DNA from: Gammaproteobacteria bacterium
GTDB lineage: Bacteria > Pseudomonadota > Gammaproteobacteria > Pseudomonadales > Azotimanducaceae
DNA length: 43,535 bases
Direction: 5' to 3'
Assembly (NCBI GenBank): GCA_003230835.1
Contig: QIGT01000494.1
Location: forward strand, 1 to 43,535
The notes beneath the pieces were generated by a model. It saw only the letters and a program-made list of their open reading frames with translations. It ran no database searches and was not told the origin of the DNA. Shown here piece by piece: positions 1 through 8,821 of this stretch. Each line of letters starts with the position of its first letter. Positions within the stretch are counted from its first letter, which is position 1. The position numbers and the translations under genes were made by a program.

Positions 1-2526
1 GTCAATCTTGCGCGCCGACTTCATCATGCGCGCTTTGATTGTGGCTGGATTAAGTGTTGGATCCTGCGACAACATCAGAACAGCAGCGCCGGTTGCAACA
101 GCCGCTGACATACTGGTACCAGACAGCTCCATGTACTTGGCTTTGCAGTTAGCGCTCATGCAGTTCACTGCACGTTCTGGCTGAGCCGTTGTAATCATGT
201 TCTCGTAAGAACTGGCTGCAACCACACGGTTACCAGGCGCCAGCAAGTCGGGCTTCAGGTAGTGATCGTAAAGTGTCGGTCCTTTTGAGGAGTAACTCGA
301 TACGTAGTCATCTGCAAAGTTATCGCCAGTACTGTTATCAGTTACGGAACCTACAGTAATAACGTTAGGCGAAATACCAGGGCTTGTGATGTAGAAATTA
401 CCCAGTTTGCCGTGGTTGCCTGCAGAAGCAATTACAGTGATGCCTTGCTCAACCAGCTTATCAACCGCGATAACCAGCGGATCTTCAGCAGCAGGACCAT
501 CTACTGATTTACCCATGGAGATGTTAACCACTTTAATACCAGCGTCTACGCCGTAGCTAATTAACCAGTCAAGAGCGGCCAACAAGCGTGACGTTGAACC
601 TTTACCTTCGTGATCAAGTACTCGAAGGTCAAACACACTGATACCAGGAGCGACGCCCACGATGTTTCCACCGGAGTCGGCTCCGCTACCGCTGATGATG
701 CCGGCAACGTGGGTACCGTGACCTTTAGGATCCCGGTTAGATTTAACAGCGTCCGCACCTTCGTTGAACTTGGTTTGGACTTCACTATCACTAAGTTCGT
801 CACAGTAGATGTTCAGGGCATGAATGTTACCACCCCAAGCTGCTGTTGATTCGCGACCAAAAGCAAAGGTGAATGGAGCATTACGGTCCCAGTTCTTAAT
901 GGTGTCACCCATGTAGACAGTAGCCGCTTCCTGACCGTTGAGGTACAAAGTAACGTTTCTATAGTTGACCGCAGCAACCAGATGCATTTTGGTTCCCTGA
1001 GGTAAAGTAGTGTTAACAACGGCTTCGTAACTTTGACCACTACCGTCGCTAACTACAAAGACGTAACCAGTACCAGTTTCGCGTAGCTCAAAGTTAGTGT
1101 TGTTTACACTCGATGAGGCGAAGATCACCTGGTCAGCTGAAGGATCGCGAAGCGCCTGGTAGTAACCAGCGACCGAACTACTGCTACCGTACGTGTGCAA
1201 GTAAGGCTGAGTGTTTTGGAACCCGGGACTGTCAACCCAGGCTTCCAGGCTGAACCTCTTGATTAAAGCACATTGGTTAATCACTTCACCGTAACCGGCT
1301 GCCGACATGAAACCACCACCGCGTACAGACATGCTTTGATTGTCCCAGTCGATCAAAGGACCGTTGACCTGCACCGGTACTTCAGCATTCTGGTCGGAAA
1401 TAACAGCAAGCTCGGTCAAACCAGAGTTGTCAGTAATCGAGTATTTGTAGCTCCTTTTCGATGGGAATTTCCAGCGAGTTTTACGCAGGATCTTCTTGAG
1501 TCGAACACGCTTACCTTTTTCATTGATAAGGTGAATTACAACGTCTTGAGACCAGTTGTTCTGAAGGTCAAGTTCCGTGACGATGCCGTCTTCGGTAGAT
1601 CGCATGATTGAAGAAGGAATACTCTCAGGGTGCTTACCAGCGGTACTGTGCAGGTACGTCATGTGAACAGAAGCGGTAGGCTTAATCGCTCGATCGAAAA
1701 CAGTGGTACCACCGTCTTCATCAAAGATGTAGCTCAACGTCATTTTGCGGTCAACCTTGCTACCGCTCCAGTCCGTGTAAGGAACTGTAAAGTTCACGTG
1801 GCGATCGACTGCAAGATCGGAGTGATCATCAACACCTGAGTCGAGCACTGCGACACCGAAGTTTCCGCTCACAGGCATGGCTACACCGTAAGTTTCTGAA
1901 GGGTGGCCCATGGTGCCTTTAGAAGAATCAGATGCAAACACAATTTCTTCGTCAGCTTTAGCAAGCTTGGCGCCTACGATGCCAGCGATTTGGTCCACTA
2001 CGTGCTCAGGTACGCGAACTGTGCTAAATGGCATGTGGTGATACTGATGTACTAGCTGGCCGCCAACGGCGTCGAGTTTCGCAGACAGGTTCTTGCGAGC
2101 TTCAACGTTGTCAAACTCCAGAATGACGCTCTTGTAGCCAGCAGGCAGTGGAGTTGTCCAGGCTAAAGACTGAGCGCCACCGTCGGCAGCTGAATCAGGC
2201 GTTGAATCTTCCAACGCATCACTAACGTCGTCTTCGCGCCAAAGGCGGTCAGCTATCGCAGGTAACGGCAAGAACTCGGGCGTGTAGCTGTTTGTGTCTA
2301 GCGGAATCACGTTCGATTCCGTCTCAACATAATCAAGCTCCACTGCTTCGCTTACCAATTGCTCAATGTGAGCCTCGCTAAAAGGCACAGTGACCGCATC
2401 TACTGAAACATCAGCAGAGGCAACGAAAGCCGGTGGATTTAAGGTCTCGCTGGTTTGGAAGTGCATGAGTGCTAAAGCACCCAATGCCACCAATACCAAA
2501 GACGTAATTTTTTTCGATACAACCAT
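1..2526 (-). CDS. Subtilisin-like S8 serine protease with LamG-like insert (C-terminus cut by window edge)
   Basis: The minus-strand frame is open from ATG at 2526 to the first base of the window: 842 residues are visible and the stop lies outside. The N-terminus is a basic, hydrophobic signal or anchor segment (about residues 5-21). Residues about 125-178 resemble an inhibitor I9 propeptide. The catalytic triad is clear: Asp229 in VAVLDSGVDDH, His603 in HGTHVAG, Ser805 in SGTSMSAA, with the oxyanion Asn in SAGNHG. Asp and His are 374 residues apart, far more than the roughly 30 in subtilisin. The insert holds a beta-rich stretch (about 240-420) and a concanavalin/LamG-like domain (about 420-588, with SLEAWV and VTLYLNGQE). 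I infer a secreted or surface protease whose insert may bind glycans or substrate. There is no strong ribosome site; GGAAA lies upstream of the ATG. Confidence 0.9.
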   Translation of the reverse strand, partial: MVVSKKITSLVLVALGALALMHFQTSETLNPPAFVASADVSVDAVTVPFSEAHIEQLVSEAVELDYVETESNVIPLDTNSYTPEFLPLPAIADRLWREDDVSDALEDSTPDSAADGGAQSLAWTTPLPAGYKSVILEFDNVEARKNLSAKLDAVGGQLVHQYHHMPFSTVRVPEHVVDQIAGIVGAKLAKADEEIVFASDSSKGTMGHPSETYGVAMPVSGNFGVAVLDSGVDDHSDLAVDRHVNFTVPYTDWSGSKVDRKMTLSYIFDEDGGTTVFDRAIKPTASVHMTYLHSTAGKHPESIPSSIMRSTEDGIVTELDLQNNWSQDVVIHLINEKGKRVRLKKILRKTRWKFPSKRSYKYSITDNSGLTELAVISDQNAEVPVQVNGPLIDWDNQSMSVRGGGFMSAAGYGEVINQCALIKRFSLEAWVDSPGFQNTQPYLHTYGSSSSVAGYYQALRDPSADQVIFASSSVNNTNFELRETGTGYVFVVSDGSGQSYEAVVNTTLPQGTKMHLVAAVNYRNVTLYLNGQEAATVYMGDTIKNWDRNAPFTFAFGRESTAAWGGNIHALNIYCDELSDSEVQTKFNEGADAVKSNRDPKGHGTHVAGIISGSGADSGGNIVGVAPGISVFDLRVLDHEGKGSTSRLLAALDWLISYGVDAGIKVVNISMGKSVDGPAAEDPLVIAVDKLVEQGITVIASAGNHGKLGNFYITSPGISPNVITVGSVTDNSTGDNFADDYVSSYSSKGPTLYDHYLKPDLLAPGNRVVAASSYENMITTAQPERAVNCMSANCKAKYMELSGTSMSAAVATGAAVLMLSQDPTLNPATIKARMMKSARKID

Positions 2527-2857
2527 GTGAGCGATTTCCATATGTGTTTGCATTAAAAATAGTTGCGCCCTTCTATGGGCACGTAGCAATACTGCGCAAA
2601 ACCACTGAAAAATGTAGTGTCCATTTTCACAGAAACGTAACCGCCTTCCTGTTTAGTACTATTTAATAAGGGGTTTGCGTTCGCTTATGTGAAAACACGG
2701 GCGTATTAAGTTAGCTCGGCGCTACTTATGTTTATTCGTTGGTACAAAATGGGCATCCAACAGACGTTTTCAATCGGGCGTTGAATCAGGCTAAAGGGGT
2801 GCAGCAAGGCTTTATCGCGTATAATCACGCCTTCACTTACAGGGACGAACCAGACCT
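2527..2857. other. Divergent intergenic region, S8 protease / ppa
   Basis: This stretch separates two divergent genes and must carry both promoters. No ORF or RNA gene is visible. A TATAAT at 2820-2825 points towards ppa and would give a leader of about 26 nt, but I see no convincing -35 box 17 nt upstream. Confidence 0.5.
2820..2825 (+). promoter_or_regulatory. Possible -10 box for ppa
   Basis: An exact TATAAT hexamer lies 33 bases before the ppa ATG. The -35 region is not recognisable, so this is a weak call. Confidence 0.35.
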
Positions 2858-3385
2858 ATGAACATCGATAAAGTCGAAATTGGCTACAATCCGCCCGAAG
2901 ACGTCAACGTAATCATAGAAGTGCCTCTTGGCGGCGAGCCCATTAAATACGAGATGGACAAAGACAGCGGCGCACTCATGGTAGATCGCTTCTTATATAC
3001 AGCTACTCAATATCCCTGTAACTACGGTTTCGTTCCACACACGTTGTCGGACGACGGTGACCCAATCGATGTCATGTGCATAGGCAACCGTCCGCTGGTT
3101 CCTGGCTGCATAGTTAACGCTCGCCCGGTTGGTGTACTTGTTATGGAAGATGAAGCTGGCATGGACGAAAAGATCATCGCCGTGCCGAGTCATAGACTCA
3201 CCAAGTACTACGACACCGTGCACAGCTGTGACGACCTACCCGAAATTATGTTGCACCGAATCGCTCACTTCTTTGAACAGTACAAAGCACTCGAACCCAA
3301 TAAATGGGTGAAGGTTGTGGAATGGGGCGATAGAGACACGGCGGTTAAATATATTGAACAAGCAATAGCCAATTACGAGGACTAA
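2858..3385 (+). CDS. ppa: Inorganic pyrophosphatase (family I)
   Basis: This soluble cytoplasmic enzyme hydrolyses pyrophosphate to two phosphates and so drives nucleotide and polymer synthesis forward. The 175-residue length is typical of bacterial family I enzymes. The signature DGDPIDVM, with its metal-binding aspartates, is intact, and the conserved YPCNYGFVP segment precedes it. The ATG at 2858 gives the expected N-terminus; a weak AGGG lies about 13 bases upstream. It is transcribed alone, divergent from the S8 protease and convergent with the lipoprotein gene. Confidence 0.97.
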   Translation: MNIDKVEIGYNPPEDVNVIIEVPLGGEPIKYEMDKDSGALMVDRFLYTATQYPCNYGFVPHTLSDDGDPIDVMCIGNRPLVPGCIVNARPVGVLVMEDEAGMDEKIIAVPSHRLTKYYDTVHSCDDLPEIMLHRIAHFFEQYKALEPNKWVKVVEWGDRDTAVKYIEQAIANYED

Positions 3386-3539
3386 GCCCTTGGACCCTTA
3401 GCGGGGGCTCCGGTTCTTGCTTTATTTTTCGACCTTCAAACCTCTACTCTTCAGCAGCAATACTCCGGGCTAGAGTACGTCTCCTATATCACCATGATGA
3501 GTGCGGCAACCAGAATATCCAACGAAGGCGGGGCCTGCT

Positions 3540-3566
3540 GGCGGTGGTGGACGCGTCACCACCGCC
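3540..3566. terminator. GC-rich hairpin between convergent genes
   Basis: Perfect 10-bp inverted repeat GGCGGTGGTG / CACCACCGCC around GACGCGT, about 30 bp beyond the stop of the minus-strand lipoprotein gene and 155 bp beyond ppa. Neither strand has a T-run after it, so it may be a REP-like hairpin or RNA-stabilising stem and not an intrinsic terminator. Confidence 0.4.
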
Positions 3567-3595
3567 CATCGGATGTAGCAACTAATTGATTTTCA

Positions 3596-3955
3596 CTACT
3601 GTCGTTTGATTGTCCGTGCTTCAAAAAACGGATTGAGTACCCGCACCGGCACACCACTTACGAGTGCGGGTGACTTCAATTGCACGGTCTTTTGGTGGGG
3701 CATCTTTCGACAAACATCAGCTTTACTACGTGAAATTGCCAGGGTTTGAATACCATTATTGCGGCTCATGTGTACATCGAAGTCTTCCGGTTTGGTACAG
3801 CCGTTGCTGGTAACGTTAAGTTCAATCATTCCTTTTTCAAATTTAAGGCCGTGCAGCACCTCAAGGGGTTTTTCGTCACTGGCAGAGCCTGTTACAGAGC
3901 AGGCGATCAGTGTCATTGTCATCAGTAGCGCAAGTGCGTATTTTAAGTTATTCAT
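3596..3955 (-). CDS. Small secreted lipoprotein, function unknown
   Basis: The product is 119 residues. I chose the internal ATG at 3955 because GGAGG stands 6 bases before it and the sequence then begins with a lipoprotein signal, MNNLKYALALLMTMTLIAC, with the lipobox LIAC. A longer frame from 4027 would run through a strong hairpin and place the signal internally. The mature part (about 100 residues) has two further cysteines, CTKPEDFDVH and DVCRKMPHQ, likely a disulfide pair in the periplasm. I do not recognise the family. It sits directly behind the trypsin-like protease gene on the same strand. Confidence 0.8.
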   Translation of the reverse strand: MNNLKYALALLMTMTLIACSVTGSASDEKPLEVLHGLKFEKGMIELNVTSNGCTKPEDFDVHMSRNNGIQTLAISRSKADVCRKMPHQKTVQLKSPALVSGVPVRVLNPFFEARTIKRQ

Positions 3956-3964
3956 AGTGCCTCC

Positions 3965-4001
3965 AAAGAGCGTTGCCCGGTATAACCGGGCAACGCTCTT
4001 T
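3965..4001 (-). terminator. 16-bp perfect hairpin between protease and lipoprotein genes
   Basis: Arms AAAGAGCGTTGCCCGG and CCGGGCAACGCTCTTT with a 5-nt TATAA loop. In the minus-strand transcript it follows the protease stop (4040) and ends in UUU directly before the GGAGG of the lipoprotein gene (3955). It is most likely a terminator of the protease gene, and it could also hold the next ribosome site near a strong stem. Confidence 0.8.
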
Positions 4002-4039
4002 ACTTTATAGTGGATTTCGTTTTGCATTAGGAAAAAAAC

Positions 4040-5716
4040 CTAGCGCTTTCTTCGGCGTAGTCCGGCAACTGCCAGCAGACCGAGAAATTCCAACCCGGTA
4101 GCACCGCCGCCACCGCCGCCGCCAGTGGCTGCCGACGGCTGAACCGGAGTTGGTGTTGATCTTGGAGTTGGCGCTGGAGTAGGAGTGGGTGCCGGTGTCT
4201 GGGCATTGAACCGGACATTATCCAGGTAGGCCGTATCCGAACCTTCACTTACCATGCCATTCTTGGCATAGCGCCAGTAAACCGCGTGGGAGCCTGCTGG
4301 AATTGCGATGGTGCGCTCGATCCAGTCGCTAATCTCACCCGACAGGCTGTCGACGCGGGTGTCTCCCAGGAACACATCAACAACGTCTTGTGCTTCGGAA
4401 GAAGTGCGCCAGTTAAAAGTTAGTGTGCCGGGACCTTGTACTGTAGTCATGATAACGGATGATTGCCCATCGGTGATTTGGCCTGCGCGCGCAGAAGAGC
4501 CACCCGCTTGGCTTGAGCCGTTTTCAGTAGCCCATGCCGCGTTACCGCCGGTATAAAAAGTCAAAGCAGTGTTGTCCAGTTCAGTGGCGAAGTTAGCGGT
4601 AGCAAGACTCTCTCCACTTAGGGCGCTGTTTAGTGTGCCGGTGGTCGTACTCGATGTTGTTGTCGCTGACAGTTGCGCAGTGCGTGTTCCAGCTGCGGTT
4701 GCGGTCAGGTTTACGGTCACTGTGCACTGGGCCGATGGGGCCAGGGTGTTTGCATCACAGGTGTTGGTGCCGACGGCGTAATCTCCTGCGTTCGTTCCGT
4801 TCACGGCAAAATTACTCAAGCTAACGGCTTCCTGTGAATGGTTGGTGACGACAAGAGTTTTCGATGTCATGCGACCTTGAATCGCCGGACCAAAGTTTGT
4901 TGAGTCATCCATTGATACCGATGAAATGTGCTGAGTGACCCAGTTATTGAAAACAGGAACGCTGGCGTAAACACCGTAAAAGTTAGGAGCGGCGCAACCG
5001 GCAGCTGCACCGAAGCTAACTACACCAAATTGTGTCCACTCGCCAGCGACTTGAGCAACCAATGGGCCACCGCTATCACCCTGGCAAGAATCTCGAAGTC
5101 CCTCAACAGCTCCGGCACAAATCATTTCTGACGTGATTTCATTGTTTTCAACCTGAAAGGCGGCGTGACAAACAGCATGATCGACCAAAGGTACTTCAAC
5201 GTGGTTAAGAGTGTTTGAGGCGTTACCACCGTCTGTGGTCAATCCCCACCCGGCAACCGTCAAAGTTGTGCCCACGCCGATTTGAGTCATCGCAGCAGGG
5301 TCACCCAGTTTCACCGGAGTAGCCGTCGCATCTTCGGCAAGTTCCAACAGAGCGATATCTGAAAAGTTTGATACCCAGGTAGGATGCAAAATAATACGTT
5401 TAACGGCAATGCGTTGACCACTTGGGTTGTTGAGGTCGTGAATACCGACATAGGCAAATACGTCTGACGCGGTCGCCTCATCGACACAATGAGATGCGGT
5501 AAGTACCCAGCGCTTCGCAATCAGGCTAGCACCGCAAAATTGCGCATCGGCAGTGGTGCCCGCAAGGGCAACAATCCAGGGATAGGCCGCAGTCGGTGCA
5601 GTTGTGCCACCAACAATGCGGGTGTTACGAGCACTCGGGTCGTCGGCAATAGCGGGGCTGGTGGTGCCAAGCACCACCGCGCAAGTCAGAAGCAGACTGG
5701 CTAATTTAGTTTTCAT
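4040..5716 (-). CDS. Trypsin-like serine protease with GlyGly-CTERM tail
   Basis: Secreted S1 family protease, 558 residues. A signal peptide (about 1-24, ending PAIA) precedes a short propeptide and the activation site R-IVGG at 34-37. Triad: His76 in TASHC, Asp120 in SDIALL, Ser215 in GDSGGP. Asp209, six residues before the Ser, predicts trypsin-like cleavage after Arg or Lys. A choice-of-anchor-D/ASPM-like beta module (about 270-365) and a second beta-sandwich (about 385-500) follow, then a Pro/Thr linker. The tail is a poly-Gly run, a hydrophobic segment and RRRKR: the GlyGly-CTERM signal handled by rhombosortase and type II secretion in other Gammaproteobacteria. No rhombosortase gene is in the window. 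AAGGA precedes the ATG at a normal distance. Confidence 0.95.
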   Translation of the reverse strand: MKTKLASLLLTCAVVLGTTSPAIADDPSARNTRIVGGTTAPTAAYPWIVALAGTTADAQFCGASLIAKRWVLTASHCVDEATASDVFAYVGIHDLNNPSGQRIAVKRIILHPTWVSNFSDIALLELAEDATATPVKLGDPAAMTQIGVGTTLTVAGWGLTTDGGNASNTLNHVEVPLVDHAVCHAAFQVENNEITSEMICAGAVEGLRDSCQGDSGGPLVAQVAGEWTQFGVVSFGAAAGCAAPNFYGVYASVPVFNNWVTQHISSVSMDDSTNFGPAIQGRMTSKTLVVTNHSQEAVSLSNFAVNGTNAGDYAVGTNTCDANTLAPSAQCTVTVNLTATAAGTRTAQLSATTTSSTTTGTLNSALSGESLATANFATELDNTALTFYTGGNAAWATENGSSQAGGSSARAGQITDGQSSVIMTTVQGPGTLTFNWRTSSEAQDVVDVFLGDTRVDSLSGEISDWIERTIAIPAGSHAVYWRYAKNGMVSEGSDTAYLDNVRFNAQTPAPTPTPAPTPRSTPTPVQPSAATGGGGGGGATGLEFLGLLAVAGLRRRKR

Positions 5717-6090
5717 GATCGTGTCCTTTGCAAGTACTTGAAAAAAATGAGTAGCAAATTTTTCTATGGATGGACGAAGTCATTTCGTCCGTTCTTGTTA
5801 AGTACTGCGCAAAAGGAATACAAATACGTTCATCGATAATAATAAAATTATAAGCCGATGAAAAAAATAGAATTAATGCCTAGTTGGTGCCAGACCGGAA
5901 CTCTCGGTAGGTCAAAAAAACATCTCAGGATATAGCAACATCACCCGACCGCATCTCCTAAGGAGAAGCGCAGGCCGAAACATCCAACTTACGAAAAGTA
6001 AGAGACAAAGAGACGAAAAAATTACGGAGGGAGGTGTGGGAGGCGAAGCCACCCGTTAGGGAGGTTTGGGGGCTTAGCCCCCCTAAAAAC
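5717..6090. other. Intergenic region upstream of the trypsin-like protease
   Basis: No gene is visible. The part next to 5716 is AT-rich and should carry the protease promoter. A short palindrome TCTCCTAAGGAGA lies near 5955, and a pair of palindromic repeat units fills 6029-6083. Confidence 0.5.
6029..6083. repeat. Tandem pair of palindromic units behind the 6091 gene
   Basis: Two related units of about 26 bp (6029-6054 and 6059-6083) both begin GGGAGGT and end in AGCC-CCC. Each folds on itself (GGGAGGC/GCCACCC with one mismatch, and GGGGGC/GCCCCC). They lie just beyond the stop of the minus-strand gene ending at 6091. They may act as its terminator or be REP-like repeats. Confidence 0.6.
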
Positions 6091-6786
6091 CTATCTTTTC
6101 CACATCAACATATAGTGATGCTCAACAACCACATCATCCACCACGCCTTTAATCTCGTGAATGAATACGCCGCGGTTACTTTCATCAAGTTCACCAATGA
6201 CATAGACGATGGACAGTTGGCCCTTGTCGTCTTTACGCTCGGTGGCCCACAAGCGACCTTCCCAACCTGTAGAATGGTCGCCGCCAAGTTCGCCTTTAGC
6301 CGAAATACTCCCGGTGAGGGTGCCGAAACTGGTTAATAGCGAATCAGACACGCCCTCATAAAGGAGAGAATCAAACGGTGCTTCGTCCGGTAGGCCGGAA
6401 ATAGTAAGCACATCATCAGCGCGCCAATCGAACGAAAGACGGGTGCCGCCGGTCGGCGTTAGCCGTTTTCGCTCTTCGCCACCCAGAAGTTGCTGGTACT
6501 GAGACTCGGTCAAACCCATGTTCGGGTGGTAGGGAATACGCTCGCCTGGTGTAAGCTGGCTGGAGTATTGCTTAAACCAATCGGAGTTTTTTTGCAGATT
6601 TTCGGTCAATTTATCCGTCAATGAACGAATTTCGGGCGTAAATTCAATTTTCTGAATTTGTGCGTCAACCACTAGCGGCGCGTTCACGTACTCGGACAAT
6701 TTACCGAGATAGGGTTCGGCGGCCGCAAGCTTGGTCACACAAAGACCAACCAGGACCCCGGCAAGCTTAACAGAAGTGTTCAACAT
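6091..6786 (-). CDS. Secreted protein of unknown function
   Basis: The frame encodes 231 residues from ATG at 6786. Residues 1-23 form a signal peptide (hydrophobic core, LAAAE cleavage site). I recognise no domain in the mature part. It has a charged helical stretch (about 45-90), then a probable beta-rich domain ending in HHYMLMWKR. The gene follows the cupin gene by 70 bp on the same strand and may share its transcript. A palindromic pair follows the stop. Confidence 0.7.
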   Translation of the reverse strand: MLNTSVKLAGVLVGLCVTKLAAAEPYLGKLSEYVNAPLVVDAQIQKIEFTPEIRSLTDKLTENLQKNSDWFKQYSSQLTPGERIPYHPNMGLTESQYQQLLGGEERKRLTPTGGTRLSFDWRADDVLTISGLPDEAPFDSLLYEGVSDSLLTSFGTLTGSISAKGELGGDHSTGWEGRLWATERKDDKGQLSIVYVIGELDESNRGVFIHEIKGVVDDVVVEHHYMLMWKR

Positions 6787-6856
6787 CGTACCCCGTCACT
6801 AAAATCGCATGTACCTCCGGTTTGAACCCCGGCGGATGGATTGGTTCCGGTCATAA

Positions 6857-7186
6857 CTATGGCTCTTTTTCTCCACCTTCAGGCCCATAAAATACCACCC
6901 ACGTGGCGAAATCGTCACTAAAATCTTCAAATCGGTGGGTGTCTCCGGCCGGAACAAACAAAACCTCCCCGGTTTCGACCGGGTGACGCACACGTTCGTG
7001 GACGAAAAACCCATTCCCGGAAGCAATGATGTACAGCTCGTCCCGGGTATGGGGAGTTTGATGGTCCTCACCCTTAGGCGCGTAAATTTCAACTTCCAGA
7101 CTACCGTGCGCGAAAACGCGATCAAACGGCGTCTCCGCCGCGGCCAGTCTCTCCATGGCTTGAGGGATTGTCAGTCTGGGTTTCAT
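6857..7186 (-). CDS. Small cupin-domain protein
   Basis: Single-domain cupin of 109 residues. The two cupin motifs are visible: PHTRDELYIIASGNGFF (first metal-site His, Glu) and VPAGDTHRFEDF (last His). The protein lacks a signal peptide and should be cytoplasmic. Cupins of this size often bind a divalent metal; the substrate cannot be told from sequence. GGAAAG lies about 11 bases before the ATG. It is part of a loose minus-strand run with the MAPEG gene upstream and the 6091 gene downstream. Confidence 0.85.
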   Translation of the reverse strand: MKPRLTIPQAMERLAAAETPFDRVFAHGSLEVEIYAPKGEDHQTPHTRDELYIIASGNGFFVHERVRHPVETGEVLFVPAGDTHRFEDFSDDFATWVVFYGPEGGEKEP

Positions 7187-7233
7187 CGCTATATTCTTTC
7201 CTCTACAGGCTCAAGTAATGATCTAACAACCCA

Positions 7234-7656
7234 TTAGTTTAGCGCAAGCGCTGCTCGCACCAACATTATCCATAGCGCCAGACACGACAGTACGTAAACG
7301 ACGAACCGAGCCATCACTACATTGACGGTGCAATGAATTGCGCTGTGGGTTGCGCGTAGCAAAAAAAACAACCAGGCACACACAACGTGGATCTGATCTA
7401 CCTGGCCCGCCCACAACAAATACAGCACGATAACGTAAAAGAGCACAGGCACTTCGAACAGGTGATTAAAGTTGTTCGCCGGATTTTGGATGTGTTCAGG
7501 CAACACAGCCTTCATTTTCTGCGGTGTCGATCCCGCCCGCGCCGGAATATTGTTTTTCACCATATAGCCGATTCGGCGAATATACATGTACACCCACACC
7601 AGCACTGTAAGCATCAACATGCCAAAGAAAGGAATTAGCAGTCGGGTTTCTTCCAT
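7234..7656 (-). CDS. MAPEG-family membrane protein
   Basis: The 140-residue protein has four hydrophobic segments and the MAPEG core NPANNFNHLFEVPVLFYV in the second region. MAPEG proteins (membrane-associated proteins in eicosanoid and glutathione metabolism) include glutathione transferases and peroxidases; bacterial members are mostly uncharacterised. I use the ATG at 7656: GGAG stands 6 bases upstream, whereas an in-frame TTG just before it would be too close. Confidence 0.88.
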   Translation of the reverse strand: MEETRLLIPFFGMLMLTVLVWVYMYIRRIGYMVKNNIPARAGSTPQKMKAVLPEHIQNPANNFNHLFEVPVLFYVIVLYLLWAGQVDQIHVVCAWLFFLLRATHSAIHCTVNVVMARFVVYVLSCLALWIMLVRAALALN

Positions 7657-7786
7657 CAATCACTCCAAAAACATTCATGTTCGCAATAACATTCAGTACG
7701 CTAGCTGATTCCTCAGAATACGTCCTGTCACATCACTTAACAAAAAGCGCGAGACAGTCGAGTCAATCTCAACATTTTCCCGCCAC

Positions 7787-8464
7787 CTAATTCCCATTCC
7801 TGTTTGCCGGATCAAAGTTCTGCACGTGATCGGGCTGACTAACGCCCTCATTAAGTCTTGAGTCGTCTTCCACCTTACTTGCGACTGTAGACAGCGGCAT
7901 AACGCCGGCCCAGATAGGTAATACGTAGTCTTCTTCGTCATCAGACACAGGACCCGTACGCACTTTCGCTGCTACGTCATCCATAGAAATAGCCACAATA
8001 CTGGTGGCTTTAATTTCTTTGTCGGTTACAGGGCGCAGGTAGTCCCAACGATCTGGCGTTAGATGGTCGACAAAGCGTTTCATCGCGGCCATTTTTGCGT
8101 CGGGCTCAGTAATTTCGTGTCCCTTGCCGTACAACACAACCGAACGATAGTTCATCGAATGATGAAATGCCGATCGAGCCAGCACCAAACCGTCGAGCAA
8201 CGTTACGGCAATACAAACGTCGTGGCCCGCTTCCAAATGTTTGAGCATGCGTCCACCTTTAAGACCGTGCAGCAATACGTGGTCACCATCGCGCGCATGA
8301 ATAGTAGGAATCATGAAAGGCTGGCCATCAACCACAAAACTCACGTGACAAATCATGCCTTCGTCAAGAATCGCGTTAATGGTTTCGCGGTCGTACTCGG
8401 CGCGTTTGGGCAGTCGTTTTACTATGTGTCGTCCTTCTGGGGACCGACCTTCGGGCTTGGCCAT
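7787..8464 (-). CDS. Pyridoxamine 5'-phosphate oxidase-fold flavin-binding protein
   Basis: The product (225 residues) has the split-barrel FMN-binding pattern of the PNPOx-like/NimA group (COG3467 type): LDEGMICHVSFVVDGQPFMIPT near 33-55, LLHGLKGGRML, then VLARSAFHHSMNYRSVVLYG around 94-113. These proteins bind FMN, F420 or haem; the physiological substrate is usually unknown. No signal peptide is seen. The start ATG at 8464 has only a weak purine-rich site upstream. The last 25 or so residues are charged and probably disordered. Confidence 0.85.
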   Translation of the reverse strand: MAKPEGRSPEGRHIVKRLPKRAEYDRETINAILDEGMICHVSFVVDGQPFMIPTIHARDGDHVLLHGLKGGRMLKHLEAGHDVCIAVTLLDGLVLARSAFHHSMNYRSVVLYGKGHEITEPDAKMAAMKRFVDHLTPDRWDYLRPVTDKEIKATSIVAISMDDVAAKVRTGPVSDDEEDYVLPIWAGVMPLSTVASKVEDDSRLNEGVSQPDHVQNFDPANRNGN

Positions 8465-8605
8465 AGGAATTTCTCTTTCAATTCAGCAATCACAAACAGC
8501 AGTGTCGGTACTGCACCGACGTAGCAACTCTTGCGGTAAAGACACCATTGTCTACCGCACACACAAGCTGTTCGCAGTCGTAACACTACCCGAACAGGTC
8601 TGCGT

Positions 8606-8758
8606 TTATTTATGCAAACAGGCACGACGCTCTACGAACTCGGTGCGAAAATACGCCAAATACGCTATGGCGCCACCGAATGAGGTAAGCCCCACAACCA
8701 GAAAAGCTCCGAAAACTTCGCTGGCTCGAGTGAAAGAAAATATCGGATTCGGCAACAT
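8606..8758 (-). pseudogene. Remnant of a ChrA-type chromate transporter (N-terminus only)
   Basis: The 50-codon minus-strand frame starts at ATG 8758 and reads ASEVFGAFLVVGLTSFGGA, then AYLAYFRTEFVERRACL, then stops. This matches the first helix and loop of ChrA transporters, which run for about 180-400 residues. Here the frame ends at TAA (8606). A possible continuation (ADLFG) appears in another frame just after the stop, so frameshift decay is likely. The rest of the family's sequence is missing. It lies between yidC and the PNPOx-like gene, where a conserved mnmE gene often stands. Confidence 0.7.
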
Positions 8759-8821
8759 GGCGCTACATTAGCCCAATAGCGCCACCGGGTTTAATCAATT
8801 TCACTGATAGATTGACCGTTT

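Noticed and set aside
3386-3420. Terminator directly after ppa (GGACCC...GGGGGCTCC)
   Set aside because: Arms pair poorly and the T-run is weak; not enough to list.
3956-4027. Longer N-terminus for the lipoprotein
   Set aside because: It would be translated through the 16-bp hairpin and would bury the lipoprotein signal inside the protein.
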